Positions 10,948 to 21,611 of a DNA stretch of 64,000 bases are shown here, piece after piece. The stretch is from assembly GCF_000699445.3 (NCBI RefSeq), contig NC_067200.1:5720950-5784949 (forward strand), read 5' to 3'. The notes below the pieces were generated by a model. It was given only the letters and a program-made list of their open reading frames with translations. It did not search any database and was not told the DNA's origin. The DNA comes from Schistosoma haematobium. Lineage: Eukaryota > Platyhelminthes > Trematoda > Strigeidida > Schistosomatidae. How positions within the stretch are numbered: the stretch's first letter is position 1; each line of letters begins with the position of its first letter. The position numbers and the translations under genes are program-made.

Positions 10948-12480
10948 GAGTGTGAGTTGGCACACTTTGACTCTAAAGGTGTTACTGGTTAAAGCTTCGT
11001 CAAGCTCTGAATACTTGTGGCATTTTTAACATTTATTTGTAGATATCATTAAAAAGATTTAATTTGATAATTTCAAATGAAGTGAACGTTGGACAGATTG
11101 TTTGTTATCGAAGTGATTATGTATGTGCAATAGTCCTCAAATGGAGACGGTCGGGATTGATAAAACAGTAAGTGACAAGGTCAAATTGGTCTGTCCGGAA
11201 ACTAGAATAGCCTAATACGAACGTCCATCACGTATATCAACCTAGAGACAACAAAGAAGGAAAATGATAAGGGTTAGGTAGAAGAACATATTTGGCAGGA
11301 GAATTCGATAGTTTGATCCAGATTTACTAGGTTAACTACCTAGGATAAGCTTGGGGTCATATATGAACTATGTCTAGACACGACCACAACAGTTAACTGA
11401 AAGCCGATTATGGATAACGAGTTCAGCATCAGTGTAAAACCCCTACGGATCAATTTCTTAGGGAGTTACTTACCTTCAAAGTTTCTTTGCTCTTTACTTC
11501 CTGATCTTTTGTAACATCATTTTTCAGTTCGTCTATTTATTTTTTCCCCTTTCGTTTTATTCGTTTTCTCTCATTATTTCCGTACTCTCGTTACATGACC
11601 AACAAATATACTGCTTGTTGATAACCCATCACCACAAATCAATGATACTAAAAGTCACATGGATATTCAGGGCTTGACTACGTCTTTGTACGCAACGCCG
11701 TTATAATCAAAAGATACCAACCCATTCAAACCAGAAGTCATGAACGAAAGAGTTCAAATATATATATGGAAGGTTGTCTATATGTAGAGAATCGTTTGAT
11801 CTAAACTGGTTAGTAGTTGTGGGGGTTGCGTAGCCCGTGATCGCTATTGATGATCTGGAGCAGATGCGTGACCAGTCACCTTCATTAGGGTGTGCCTGTA
11901 AAACTGATGCGGTCAGTATTAATCTCGAAGTCTTACGGAACTATTTATCACGTAGATTTATTTACCGACACAACACCTACCCCCAACCTTTGGATGTCGA
12001 CCGAGGTAACTAGCAATAATAAGGTTATACAGCTAGACTTACTTCAATAAGCACTATTAAGGATGTGAAACCGTTCCTTAATATCGGAACATGAATTAGC
12101 GGCGAATCTCGGTTTTAGAAATGAGGAAAATTCAAGTGCTTGCGGAACGTTGAGGTAACGTATGGTTCTTTTAAGTCTTGTTTGGATTGCTGCACGCTCT
12201 TCAACATTTTCCTTGGATTTTTTCTCCGTATTAGGCTTCATATAATACCAAACCCAGATTTTTAGCTTTTGAAGTTTCAAAGAGTTGCATCTGTTTCTTT
12301 TTTAAAAGACGAGTTTTTTTTAATATTGGATATTCTAATTACCTTCTAAATGTTGACGTTTGCCTTTACTTGCCTAGAGAAATTAACCTTTCTACACTTT
12401 TGGTCTCAGTAAGGGAAATAATTTACGTTTAGGAGGGAATATGTCCATATTGATTTTATTTGCAGGTGGCAAAAATATCA
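10948..12480. other. No gene or element boundary recognised
   Basis: The stretch holds only short frames. A 78-codon minus-strand frame at 12280-12044 is open but shows no motif and no convincing splice sites. The left edge abuts the Gypsy LTR, and the expected continuation of the disrupted plus-strand Gypsy RNase H was not seen. Confidence 0.35.
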
Positions 12481-12501
12481 ATCATTGCGAGACTGTAATA
12501 T

Positions 12502-13411
12502 ATGGACGAGCTAATCAGAAGCGTTTTAGGAATCTCAAGGACACGGAGACAAGTTCAACACCTGATGCTCACATACGATCTGTTTACAAAGGATTTTAGA
12601 GAAGAGGTGATTATTGAGTGGTTACAAAAGATGAGACTACTAAGAAGTTCCTGTACCTATGACTGCGGTTATCAAATGACTGCAGTACAGCGTGCAGACT
12701 ATCGTATTGAGATTGTATTTCGTTGTTCTTTATGTTGGAGAAAAAAGTTTACTCAAACGGAAACTTTCCTCTCTCGATCGTGACTGAGACTGAGGCAAAT
12801 CATGATAATAGTCGCAAATTGGATAATAGAGGCACCAGTAACACTGGCTGCGGCGTTTGCAGATGTTACTGAAACTTCAGACGTGCAGTGGTATGAGTAT
12901 TGTCGTGATATATGTGCACCTAAAGTGACACGTCTACACTAATCATTCATAGGAGTCGGAAGTATTGTGGAAATAGATGAAACAGTAGTGCGAAGGCGAA
13001 AATGCAACAGGGGAAGTGGTAGCAGGGAAGATTGAGTAAGTAGCACTTCCGTAAATGTACTTGACGGGTACTTTGAATTTATTATCGCTCAACGTAAAAG
13101 GGGCATTTCCAGGGGTGAGGAGCCGTCAAGCAAGCACAATAATACCAATTATAAATGAATACGTGCAGCCGGGCACTACGGCATATATAGATGATTGGAG
13201 AGCGTATAGATGCTATCATAGACCTGGGTATGTCCATCATGTCGTAGTGCATAAACGCCATTTTGTCGACCCTACTACCGGCGTTCATACTAACAACACT
13301 GAAGCCATGTGGTCGAGATTGAAGGAATTTTTAAGACCGTACCATGGCTCCAGAGGACGACTATTATGGAGACAAGTTCATGAAGTTTTTTCTAGGAGTA
13401 TGCGCCAATAA
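12502..13411 (+). pseudogene. Merlin (IS1016-type) DDE transposase remnant
   Basis: This is a relic of a cut-and-paste transposase. The N-terminal part (12502-12783) has the zinc-ribbon-like CTYDCGYQM...RCSLCWRKKF. A middle part in another frame reads QWYEYCRDIC and then VEIDETVVRRRKCNRG near 12968, the first catalytic Asp block of Merlin/ISXO2-like transposases. The C-terminal frame (13055-13411) has IDDWRAYRCYH (second Asp) and HFVDPTTGVHTNNTEAMWSR, typical of the HTNxxEsxW block with the final acidic residue. Frameshifts and stops separate the three pieces. The right flank changes to RTE sequence by about 13526. Terminal inverted repeats were not identified. Confidence 0.82.
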
Positions 13412-13525
13412 TGTCTCCATCTCATTTGCCTCAACACAGTACCTACAGGTGAAAAGGTTAAAGTATGTTTACTTTGACCAACAGCGCAAGCATATTTGGT
13501 ATGCGGTCCTATCCTTCCAGATATA

Positions 13526-13937
13526 AAATTTTACTTCAGGATTGACTTGCGTCATCACCTGGATTGGTGGTAGGGAGTGAAGTGATTGAATCCATTGACC
13601 GCTTCCCTTATTTTGGGGGTCTCATCAGTGCTGATGGTCTCGGCACGGATTGAGAAGGCTCGATTGGCTTTTGGCAACTCTCATCACTTATGGGATGGGC
13701 GAGATATCCGTCTTCTGACCAAAAGGCGAGTTAATTGCGTATCAGTTCATTCCTTTCTACTTTATGAGTGTGCAAAGTGGTTATTGAGAATAGCGAACAT
13801 TCATAGATTACTACTATGCGATCATAGGCGTCTTCGAAGCTTTGTTTGTGTTTCCGGACCCCTGAGTAGCAAATGCGTGGATTAGAAACAGGGACTAAGT
13901 ATGAATGGCAAGTCGACTGATGAGGCAGTAAATTTTA
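13526..13937 (+). pseudogene. Old RTE retrotransposon, C-terminal fragment (left half)
   Basis: Matches the region just after the reverse transcriptase palm of the RTE at 16686-19511: KILLQDWL, then a YFGGLISADG stretch (YLGSCINAAG there), ARIEKARLAF, FLLYECAKWLL and LLCDHRRLRS. Several frame changes occur. It ends near a DEAVNF codon run at about 13937, and its continuation is found at 20827, on the other side of the CR1 element. Confidence 0.75.
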
Positions 13938-14246
13938 GCGCGCGCTAATTAAAAGGACTGATATTTTTCCTCGCTGAGTAAATTCTATTGTTTTGATCGT
14001 TTATTACGTATCAAGACTATTGTTTTCACTTTAATTGAATTTATTTCAGTTAAAGTATTCGGTTTGTGTATCGTTTCTGTTTCTAAATTAGTTTGTCGTC
14101 GGTACTTTCGAGTACTTTGTTTTCTATTGTATCTGTTAGTACTTTTGGTTCTAACAATCTACAGTTTTCCACTTTCTTTGGTCATAGATCATTTTTGTCT
14201 CTGAGTATTATTGTATCTAGTTCTTTTTTTAAAAAGATCCCTGTTT

Positions 14247-15760
14247 CATGACTGGAGAGTGCAAAAAAAGCAATTGCCAACGTCCGGGCTGTCGTTATCC
14301 CGTTGAAAGCGGCATTCAGTGCGATGAGTGCAAAGGCACGAAGCCACTTAAATAGGCTTCGGATGTTACACTAATGCCCGAAGCTTACTCAATAAGCGAT
14401 CGGAACTAGGTCTACAGATTGACTCTACAAAGCCAGACATAATCACAGTCACAGAAACCTGGCTGACACAGTCTATATTATTATTATTATTATTATTATT
14501 TCAACACATAAATATCGGTACAAGAGGGCACCAAATATATATGCGCCACACCATATTTGTGTGTGTGGGCTGTGATACTGCCCGGGTGCCCAGACCGAAG
14601 CAGGTGGTTTTCTTAGGGGGCCACTCCCCGAGCCTTTGACCTAAAGGTCTAACCCACAAGGCAGTGGAACATCGTGAGATGTATACCCATGGTAGCCGGT
14701 GACCAGCGATTGGTTCACACGCCATTTGTTCCCGCAGGATACTGGAGCCCATGCGCACCATTGGTTTGTGATCCGGTTAAAGCGCCGGACATTCGCTTTT
14801 CGTCCTCTCATTTTCGTAAACAACACCCCCGCCACGAGAAGGCAATGAGTAGGACTTCCCTGGCAGAGGCTGTATACGCGTGGCCGTGTGAGAGCATTTC
14901 GAGAGGGAGGGCGAACCCACCCCACTCTCGGCCATACCAGGGCATTTGGGATAGTATGGGACTTGATTTCCAGGGTTTTACGTTAGTAAGGACCGACAGA
15001 ATACAAAAGCGTAAAGGAGGGAGAGTAGCTCTATTTATTAGGAATGCTATCCCATTTGCCATTATCGACAGTGTATCCCATGAGAGTGGGACGTGTGAAT
15101 TAGTTAGTTGCCGCTTGAAATGCAAGGGATAAGAGATGCTGATTGGTTTGGTCTATCGCAGTCCAAGCTGTGAGGTAAATGATATCCTGCTAAGCAGTCT
15201 CAATACTTGGTCACAAATTGGTCGATGTCTAATCCTAGGGGACTTTAATGCACCTATGGTAGACCGGGAAAATCTGTGAACTGAATCGTCAGAAAGTCCC
15301 TTCGAGCAGGAACTAGTTGATGCGGTTATCACATGTGCCCTAGTGCAACATGTGAAAGAAGCGACTAGGTACGACCCGGACACTGAATCATCCTTACTAG
15401 ATCTTTTATTGACTCACTATAAGGATGACGTTGCGAACCTCCATTACATGCCACCCCTAGGTAAAAGTGATCACGCAGTTTTAACTTTCGACTTCCATAT
15501 AACTGTCAATCACGAGCACGCGTCAGCTCAATCCAGACCTAACGTCTGGAAAGCAAACATACCAGATATCATGCACTCAGTATCGTTAGTAGATTGGACA
15601 ATAGAGCCAGAGTCCTCAACTGAAACGGCTTGGGACGGATTTCGAAATTTATACTCAGGTCACCGCACCCCACATCCCTTGGACTATACCAAGGGGGCCG
15701 AGAAACTCTCCACCATCGTCCAGTAGGGAGGTCCGCATCCTTCTCCGTAAGAGAAGAAAA
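14247..15760 (+). pseudogene. CR1 N-terminal Cys-rich part and AP-endonuclease
   Basis: Starts MTGECKKSNCQRPGCRYPV with a second Cys pair (QCDEC), perhaps a PHD-like or zinc-binding N-terminus. Endonuclease motifs follow: LLNKRSELGLQI, IITVTETWLT (catalytic Glu), then after the SINE-C insertion LVYRSPSC, LILGDFNAP (GDFN box) and GKSDHAVLTF (SDH box). Stops at 15130 and about 15278 and a shift near 15660 break the frame. The endonuclease would nick target DNA to start target-primed reverse transcription. Confidence 0.8.
14479..14940 (-). repeat. SINE-C, full-length copy with (AAT)n tail
   Basis: Minus-strand insertion in the CR1 endonuclease. It runs from about 14940 and ends in a tail that reads ATTATT repeats on the plus strand (14479-14502). 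Its last 50 bp (GGCGCATATATATTTGG, CTCTTGTACCGATATT) match the 3' end of the RTE at 16455-19616. The 5' end has a TGGCCGAGAGTGG string that resembles a Pol III box A. Other copies: 39062-39533 (nearly full) and fragments at 26757, 27567, 33668, 40128, 42595 and 48605. Confidence 0.72.
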
Positions 15761-16446
15761 ATGTGGAATAGATTTAGGTTACTGGGGACTGATGAGACAA
15801 AGTCTCAGTGCCGAAAACCTCGGAATACCTGTGCCTCGACTTTCCGTAAGTCTAGAAAGTTGTACGAAGAAAAATTTTTTAAGGAATCCATAGAATGCCC
15901 TAAACGCTTGTATTCATATATAAACCAAAGGACAAAAAGAAGAGGAAATATTCCTGCACTATGGGGAGACAGTACTGCCGCATCATTAGTGGAGGACGAC
16001 TTTGGTAAGACTCAAGTGTTCTCGAACTACTTTAGCAATGTATATACTATAGAAGAACCCTTCACGTCAGCGCATACAAATCCCCCACACATACACTGGA
16101 TAGCGTGACCATTAAAGAACTCGATATCTTTGATCTGCTAAATAAGCTTGACGTAGGTAAATCCACAGGGCCCGATGAATTGCATCCTAGGCTGCTGAAG
16201 GAATTATCTAACTTCGTTGCGAACCCTTTAAGTATACGCTTTAATCTATCCGTAACACAGGGTCGTTTACAAAAAGACTGGAAGAACGCCATAGTAAGTC
16301 CTGTCTTCAAAACAGGTACGAAACATAAACCTGAGAATTACCGACCCGTTAGCCTAACTAGTGTGGTTGTTAAAATCTTAGAAAAGATTATTCGGAAGGA
16401 GCTGTTTAAGTATCTCGATAAAAACCGGATCCTTTCGGAGAAGCAG

Positions 16447-16454
16447 CACGGTTT
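16447..16454. repeat. Target-site duplication, left copy
   Basis: CACGGTTT is repeated at 19617-19624 on the other side of the inserted RTE, inside the CR1 codons for QHG/GF. Confidence 0.7.
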
Positions 16455-19400
16455 ATTTATTTATTTATTTATTTGAACACATGAATATTGGTACAAGAGA
16501 GCGCCAATATATATGCGCCACACAAAACAATGAAAATTCGAAGAGAAGTACAAAAAGAACTAAGGAGCGCAAAAGAAAAAGAGAGCAATAACGAAGAGAT
16601 TGATGTAAGGTAGTATGGTAGAAATGAGGGAACGGAAAGGTACAATCAGAAGAAATCTTTCAGGTAAGGGAAACACAACCACTTTTTATGAAGAAAGTAA
16701 AAGAAGGTTACAGCAGGATCGCCACTGTCTTCTATTCTGAGCCATATCTGATAACGTCTCTAGCCACTGTGTAGCACCATCTCTCAGACCCCAACCAGGG
16801 AGTCGTGAAGGACCGACAGAAGCCAGCCCTTTGCAGCTTTCTTTCATACCACGACACCATGTCATGCACTGACCACCTCTCCGCTTCTTCCAACCAGTCC
16901 CAGAGTCGGCAAATAATACACGACGTGGAATTCTCTGGGATGACATTCGTAGAACATGTCCAAGCCACCGAAGTCGGTGTTTCAAGATGGTGACACCAAT
17001 TGAATTATCATCTCTGTGCCCGAACACACGATGCCGAACCTCTGCATTACTGACATGGTGTTGCCACTGAATGTCAGCAATCCTTCGGAGACAGCGATGA
17101 TCGAACACAGAGAGTCGTCTAACGTCCTCAACTCGGAGAGGCCAGGTTTCACAAGCATAGAGCAAAACTGCTCTCACCGACGCGTTGTAGATCCGACCTT
17201 TTACAGATAGACTAACATCACGAAGGCGCCAAAGGTGGCCCAGATTGGCATAAGCCGCTCTGGCTTTCACTATTCGTGCATTGATCTCATCACTCACACT
17301 CCCAGCAGCATTTATGCAGCTACCCAGATACACGAACTTCTCGACTACGTCTATCTGCTCACCATCCAGGGTGAGTACAGGATTGGAATCCTGCCAGTCT
17401 TGTAGAAGTACTTTGCACTTCGAAGGTGCAAAGCACATACCATACCTACGGACACTGATTGCCAACTGATTAAGTGCGGATTGCATGCCTTGGGCATTAT
17501 CGCACAGTAAGACAATATCGTCCGCATACTCAAGGTCGATAAGTCTTTCTCCAGGCAACAGATCCACACCACCATTACTTACATTCATCAGAGATGTTTC
17601 CAGAATGTCATCGATGGCAAAGTTGAAGAGGAATGGTGAGATTGGGCAACCCTGCCTAACCCCACTGCTCGAATGGAACAATGGAGAGAGGTGGTTGTAT
17701 GCCCTCACTCTGCCTGAGGTGTTTTTATATAGGGCTTTTAGGATGTTAATAAACTTCTCAGGCACACCCTTCTTCAATAGACAATCCCAGAGAACAGTCC
17801 TGTCCAACGAATCGAAGGCAGCCCTGATGTCAAGAAACACTACGATTGTTGGCCTGTGATAAGTATCGCGGTGTTCTAACATTTGGCGGAGGGTGAAGAT
17901 ATGATCAATACATCCTCGACCGGCACGAAACCCAGCCTGCTCCTCGCGAGTCAATCTTTCTCGGGTTTTGAACAACCTACGAAGTATGACGGAAGCCAAT
18001 AGCTTGGACGCAATCGGAAGTAGACTTATCCCCCGATAGTTGTTGCAGGAACGACGTGAACCCTTTTTAAAGATAGGGACAACTATCGACTCATTCCATG
18101 ACGTTGGTACACTCTCTAGTTTCCAAACCTTTGTAAACAACGTCGTCAATTCCTTAGTCAAAAAGTCACCACCATCTTTAAAAAGAGCCGGAGTTAAGTC
18201 ATCTGGGCCAGGTGATTTGTAACGCTTCAAGAGTTGGAGTTCCTTGCGGACTTCCTCCTCGTTTGGTGGATCAGTCGTCACCGGCCATGGAGGGCAGGAC
18301 AGTCTGACCGATGTTGCCGGAGCAGCAGGCCAGTTGAACTGCCCTTCGAAAAATTCTGCCCACCGTCCAAGACGTCGATGGATGTTAGTGATTGGCATCC
18401 CATCATCCTCGCAGATTGTTTCACTCACACCAGACTTCTTGCTGCCAGTGGCTCGGATGAGCTGGAAGAGCTTCCGGTAGTTACCAGATGCAGCTGCTGC
18501 TTCCAGCTCATTAGCACGCCTCGACCACCAGGCTTCTCGGTCCTTACGCAAGCTTTGCCCAATTTCAGTACGTAAAATCCTTCGTTTATGGTCAAACTCA
18601 CGGTCACCCGGAGTAGACCGACGGGCTTCAATGAGTTGTAAGGAACCAGAAGAAACCCAGTGCTTAAAAGCGGGACGTTTCGCAAACCCACAACTGACTG
18701 TTCCCGCCATTTTCATGGCGTCATGCAATTGCAACCAATGCTCATCTATACTTTTCGGTGGAGTGGTAGCTAGCCTAGAGGCTAGCTCGGTTCGATACTT
18801 ACTTGCAACAGAAGTTGCAACCAGCTTGCTAACATCAATCTTTTGGTGGTGGTCACTTCGTTGGCCACTGAAAAGTAAGGCAAGATTGGCGCAGACCAAG
18901 GCATGGTCATAGTCCAGATAGGTACTCCAAAAGGAGTGGCAGTCTTGTACACAACCACGCCAGCGGTAGCTGATCGCGATGTGATCAATCTGAGTCCAGG
19001 CTTGAGATGCAGAGGGAGGACGCCAGGTGGCACATCGGCGATGACTGTGCCAAAAGTTATTGCTAGCTAGAAACAGGTTGTGGTCTGTGCAAAGTTGCAG
19101 TAGACGGTCCCCGTTATCTGACCTGCGACCAACGAGTCCCCATCGGCCACCTAAACGACTCTCTTCTGTGCCTAGACGCCCGACCTGAGCATTCAAGTCT
19201 CCGGCTAGTACTACAATATCTGTCGAACGCACTTTCTGGAGAAGAACAGATAACTGGTGGTAAAACTCATCCTTGATTGCATCCGGGCTGCAATCTGTCG
19301 GGGCATAGGCGGAGATGACGAAAAGACATCGTTTCTCACGCCGATTTCTTCTCACTTTGATGGAACTTTCTAATCTAACAGCACATAACCGACTGTTAAT

Positions 19401-19616
19401 GGGGATCCAATCGACTAGTGCTGCCTCAGCTCTAGCGGTTAGTGTGACACCAACGCCAGCAAGACCAGACGAAGATGCCACAGGGTCCCCGGATAAGCGC
19501 ACGTAAAACAAGCTTTTTGAAGCAACAGATGGAGATCGAATTTGTAGTACTTCGCCAGAGTCTTGAATACGGGTCTAGGATAGACAACAAACATCAATAT
19601 TAAGACTTTCCAAAGA
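16455..19616 (-). mobile_element. RTE non-LTR retrotransposon (RTE-1), 5'-truncated
   Basis: A 3.16-kb insertion flanked by the CACGGTTT duplication. In element orientation it starts abruptly inside the endonuclease domain at 19616, so it is 5'-truncated. It carries one long EN-RT frame and ends in an (AAAT)n microsatellite (TTTATTTATT on the plus strand at 16453-16475), a tail type characteristic of RTE elements. Confidence 0.88.
16686..19511 (-). CDS. RTE endonuclease-reverse transcriptase, 941 codons open
   Basis: The product nicks DNA and copies its own RNA at the nick. Residues 1-230 are the AP-endonuclease: GDLNAQVG at 104-111, [23 protein letters not shown] and DYDHALV. The reverse transcriptase follows: NNYRGISLLPIASKLLASVI, EEQAGFRAGRGCIDH, FLDIRAAFDSLDR, SSGVRQGCPISPFLFNFAID and LEYADDIVLL with the catalytic pair near residue 662. 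The C-terminal part has YLGSCINAAG, LLYACETWPLR and LRWLGHVLRM. The same frame continues upstream to 19616 but contains one TAG, which replaces the catalytic Glu codon of the SETR motif. No natural start is present because of 5' truncation. Confidence 0.88.
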   Translation of the reverse strand: MFYVRLSGDPVASSSGLAGVGVTLTARAEAALVDWIPINSRLCAVRLESSIKVRRNRREKRCLFVISAYAPTDCSPDAIKDEFYHQLSVLLQKVRSTDIVVLAGDLNAQVGRLGTEESRLGGRWGLVGRRSDNGDRLLQLCTDHNLFLASNNFWHSHRRCATWRPPSASQAWTQIDHIAISYRWRGCVQDCHSFWSTYLDYDHALVCANLALLFSGQRSDHHQKIDVSKLVATSVASKYRTELASRLATTPPKSIDEHWLQLHDAMKMAGTVSCGFAKRPAFKHWVSSGSLQLIEARRSTPGDREFDHKRRILRTEIGQSLRKDREAWWSRRANELEAAAASGNYRKLFQLIRATGSKKSGVSETICEDDGMPITNIHRRLGRWAEFFEGQFNWPAAPATSVRLSCPPWPVTTDPPNEEEVRKELQLLKRYKSPGPDDLTPALFKDGGDFLTKELTTLFTKVWKLESVPTSWNESIVVPIFKKGSRRSCNNYRGISLLPIASKLLASVILRRLFKTRERLTREEQAGFRAGRGCIDHIFTLRQMLEHRDTYHRPTIVVFLDIRAAFDSLDRTVLWDCLLKKGVPEKFINILKALYKNTSGRVRAYNHLSPLFHSSSGVRQGCPISPFLFNFAIDDILETSLMNVSNGGVDLLPGERLIDLEYADDIVLLCDNAQGMQSALNQLAISVRRYGMCFAPSKCKVLLQDWQDSNPVLTLDGEQIDVVEKFVYLGSCINAAGSVSDEINARIVKARAAYANLGHLWRLRDVSLSVKGRIYNASVRAVLLYACETWPLRVEDVRRLSVFDHRCLRRIADIQWQHHVSNAEVRHRVFGHRDDNSIGVTILKHRLRWLGHVLRMSSQRIPRRVLFADSGTGWKKRRGGQCMTWCRGMKESCKGLASVGPSRLPGWGLRDGATQWLETLSDMAQNRRQWRSCCNLLLLSS

Positions 19617-20826
19617 CACGGTTTCAGAATAGGTTATTCTTGTCTCACTAACTTATTAGTCGCTCGTGAAAGCTGATGCGCTCTTAAGGACCAAAAGTTA
19701 CCTGTAGACGTCGCCTGCATTGATTTCAGCAAAGCTTTTGACAAAGTTCCGGACAACCGGCTGTCATATAAGTTAAGAAATGTCGGGTTTGGAGGCAATC
19801 TATTGATGTGAATAAAAGACTTCCTAGTTGGGCGCCAAGAAAGAGTACGGGTGAACTCAAAGTTACCTAGCTGGGAAACTGTGCTTAGTGGAGTGCCCCA
19901 GGGTACAGCTTTGGGGCCAGTGCTATTCCTATTGTATGTAAATGAATTTCCTCATCTCCTATCATCATCGGTCTTGTTATATGTTGACGATATCAAGATA
20001 TGGAGAACGTTACGATGTAAGGGTGATAGCTTAGAACTCCAAAATGACCTGAAGAAATTATCTGAATGGTCTGAAATCTGGCAGTTGCCGATAAATACTT
20101 TCAAGTGTGTTGTGATGCATATCGGTCATCAAGGTACAGATACATACACGATGAATAACACTGAGCTGCCTGTCGTCCAGACGCATAATGACTTAGGAGT
20201 CATCGTTGGCCAATACGTAACGACTACTGCACACTGCCGTGCAATAGCCGCCAAACGTTTTAGAACCTTATGGTCAATACGTAGGGCTTTCAGTCATGTC
20301 GAAGCCAAAACGTTTTTGACTTTGTATACAGTGTTCGTACGTCCTAAACTTGAGTACTGCATACAAGCGGCTAGCCCCTGCTTAAAAAAAGACAGTGAGC
20401 TTCTGGAAAAGGTTCAGAGAACAGCAACTAAGCTGATTCCCGGAATAGCGAAGCTTCCGTATGATGCTGGACTGGCCAAGCTAAACCTTTTCCCGTTGTC
20501 ATATCGTAGAACTAGAGGCGACTTGATTACAGTTTTCAAATTGCTTAGTGATAAATTTGCACCTGATATGCCCTCACTTTTCTTGTCTTCCAAAACAGAA
20601 TTTACGAGGACACTCCAAAACAGTTCACAAGCTCAGAACAAATTACTTGTCAGCTGACTATTGACTTTCCCATCGAATCATCGAGTGGAATTCATTACCT
20701 CAGCACGTGATTGAGGCTCCATCCATCTACTTTTTCAAAAGAAAGTTGGATCAAATGAGCGACCACCATTACAAGGACTAACACAGGCCATCAGGCCTCC
20801 TGTCCTTTCCAAACTGAAACTGAAAC

Positions 20827-21100
20827 TTATTCAACTGAGGTGGTTGTGACATATGTAACATACGCATGACCTCAGCCTACCTTGATGGACTATGTTGTCT
20901 GGTGTAGGAGTCGAGTGGGAGAAAGCTAAGGCTGGCCAATTGAAAAAATACCATCAGTCCATAAAGTCACTGACAACTGCACTGAGTTATATCAATAGGA
21001 GTAAATTACTTGGTTGGGGACCGTGTGATTGTCGTAACCAATGGTTAGACTCTGAGCGAAAACACTCAAAACCGCTTGCAGTGGTGCAGGTGCATCCATT
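20827..21100 (+). pseudogene. Old RTE C-terminal fragment (right half)
   Basis: Continues the RTE piece that ends at 13937: LIQLRWL, LSGVGVEWEKAKAG, YHQSIKSLTTALS and LLGWGPCDCRNQWLDS. These align in order with LRWLGHVLRM, GTGWKKRRGG and LPGWGLRDGATQWLET of RTE-1. The junction with the CR1 3' tail is at about 20826. A short RTE-2 5'-UTR piece (GTAGAAAACTAACTCGCT) follows at 21170-21205. Confidence 0.72.
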
Positions 21101-21611
21101 CTTTATCCTCATTCAAATTCTGAGTTTCTCAGTCCCCTAATAACATTTTTCGTGTTTCATCTCACCCGTAGAAAACTAACTCGCTAAAAAATCGCTAACC
21201 AGAAAAAATTATCTCACCAATTTATATCTGTCTCTCAAATCATATCTTGGGTGCCTAATCTTTCTTATTACCACTGACACTGTTACTACCTTTACTATTC
21301 TGCGATTAGGTCTGGCAATTTCATCTCTCTTTGCTAACGGGGTATGGCAACTTGAACCGATGTACGAGGCTACCAGATTCTACTCTGTGATTGACTGACA
21401 TATGGGTGAATAAACTTTGCGTTGGAATCCAAGACTTTCCCTCTTTAATTTCATTGGTCCCTCCATAAACTATAGTCTTATCGATCGAAACATTCACGTT
21501 TAAGTCAAACATCTCTGTTGTCATCGAGATCCCACATTTTCGTCAATTGGATTCTAAAATTAAATAACGGTTAACGATTAGAGTGGGTTTTGTGTAAAGT
21601 TGTTATTACGA

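Larger units (their letters stand above)
15761..20657 (+). pseudogene. CR1 reverse transcriptase (interrupted)
   Basis: Before the inserted RTE: YSYINQRTKRRGNIPAL, GKSTGPDELHPRLLKEL, NAIVSPVFKTGTKH and NYRPVSLTSVVVKILEKII. After it (from 19625): ACIDFSKAFDKVP (catalytic Asp), LSGVPQGTALGPVLFLLYVN, LLYVDDIKIW (YxDD) near 19985 and VRPKLEYCIQA. The 268-codon tail 19851-20657 is open. A frameshift at about 16104 and stops near 19680 and 19810 disrupt the rest. It synthesises cDNA at the nicked target site. Confidence 0.85.
13938..20826 (+). mobile_element. CR1-like non-LTR retrotransposon, split by two insertions
   Basis: Three segments (13938-14478, 14941-16454, 19617-20826) read in order as one CR1-type LINE: a cysteine-rich start, an AP-endonuclease and a reverse transcriptase. 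The element ends with a CTGAAACTGAAACT tandem, a short 3' repeat as in CR1 elements. It sits inside an older RTE, since RTE coding sequence stops at about 13937 and resumes at about 20827. Without the insertions it is about 3.3 kb. Confidence 0.82.

Noticed and set aside
12044..12280. 78-codon minus-strand open frame (possible exon)
   Set aside because: The C-terminal ERFHILNSAY faintly recalls a J-domain, but no HPD motif, splice partner or second exon was found.
14674..15132. 152-codon plus-strand frame
   Set aside because: A fusion of antisense SINE-C sequence with the CR1 endonuclease frame; only the part after about 14941 is former coding sequence.
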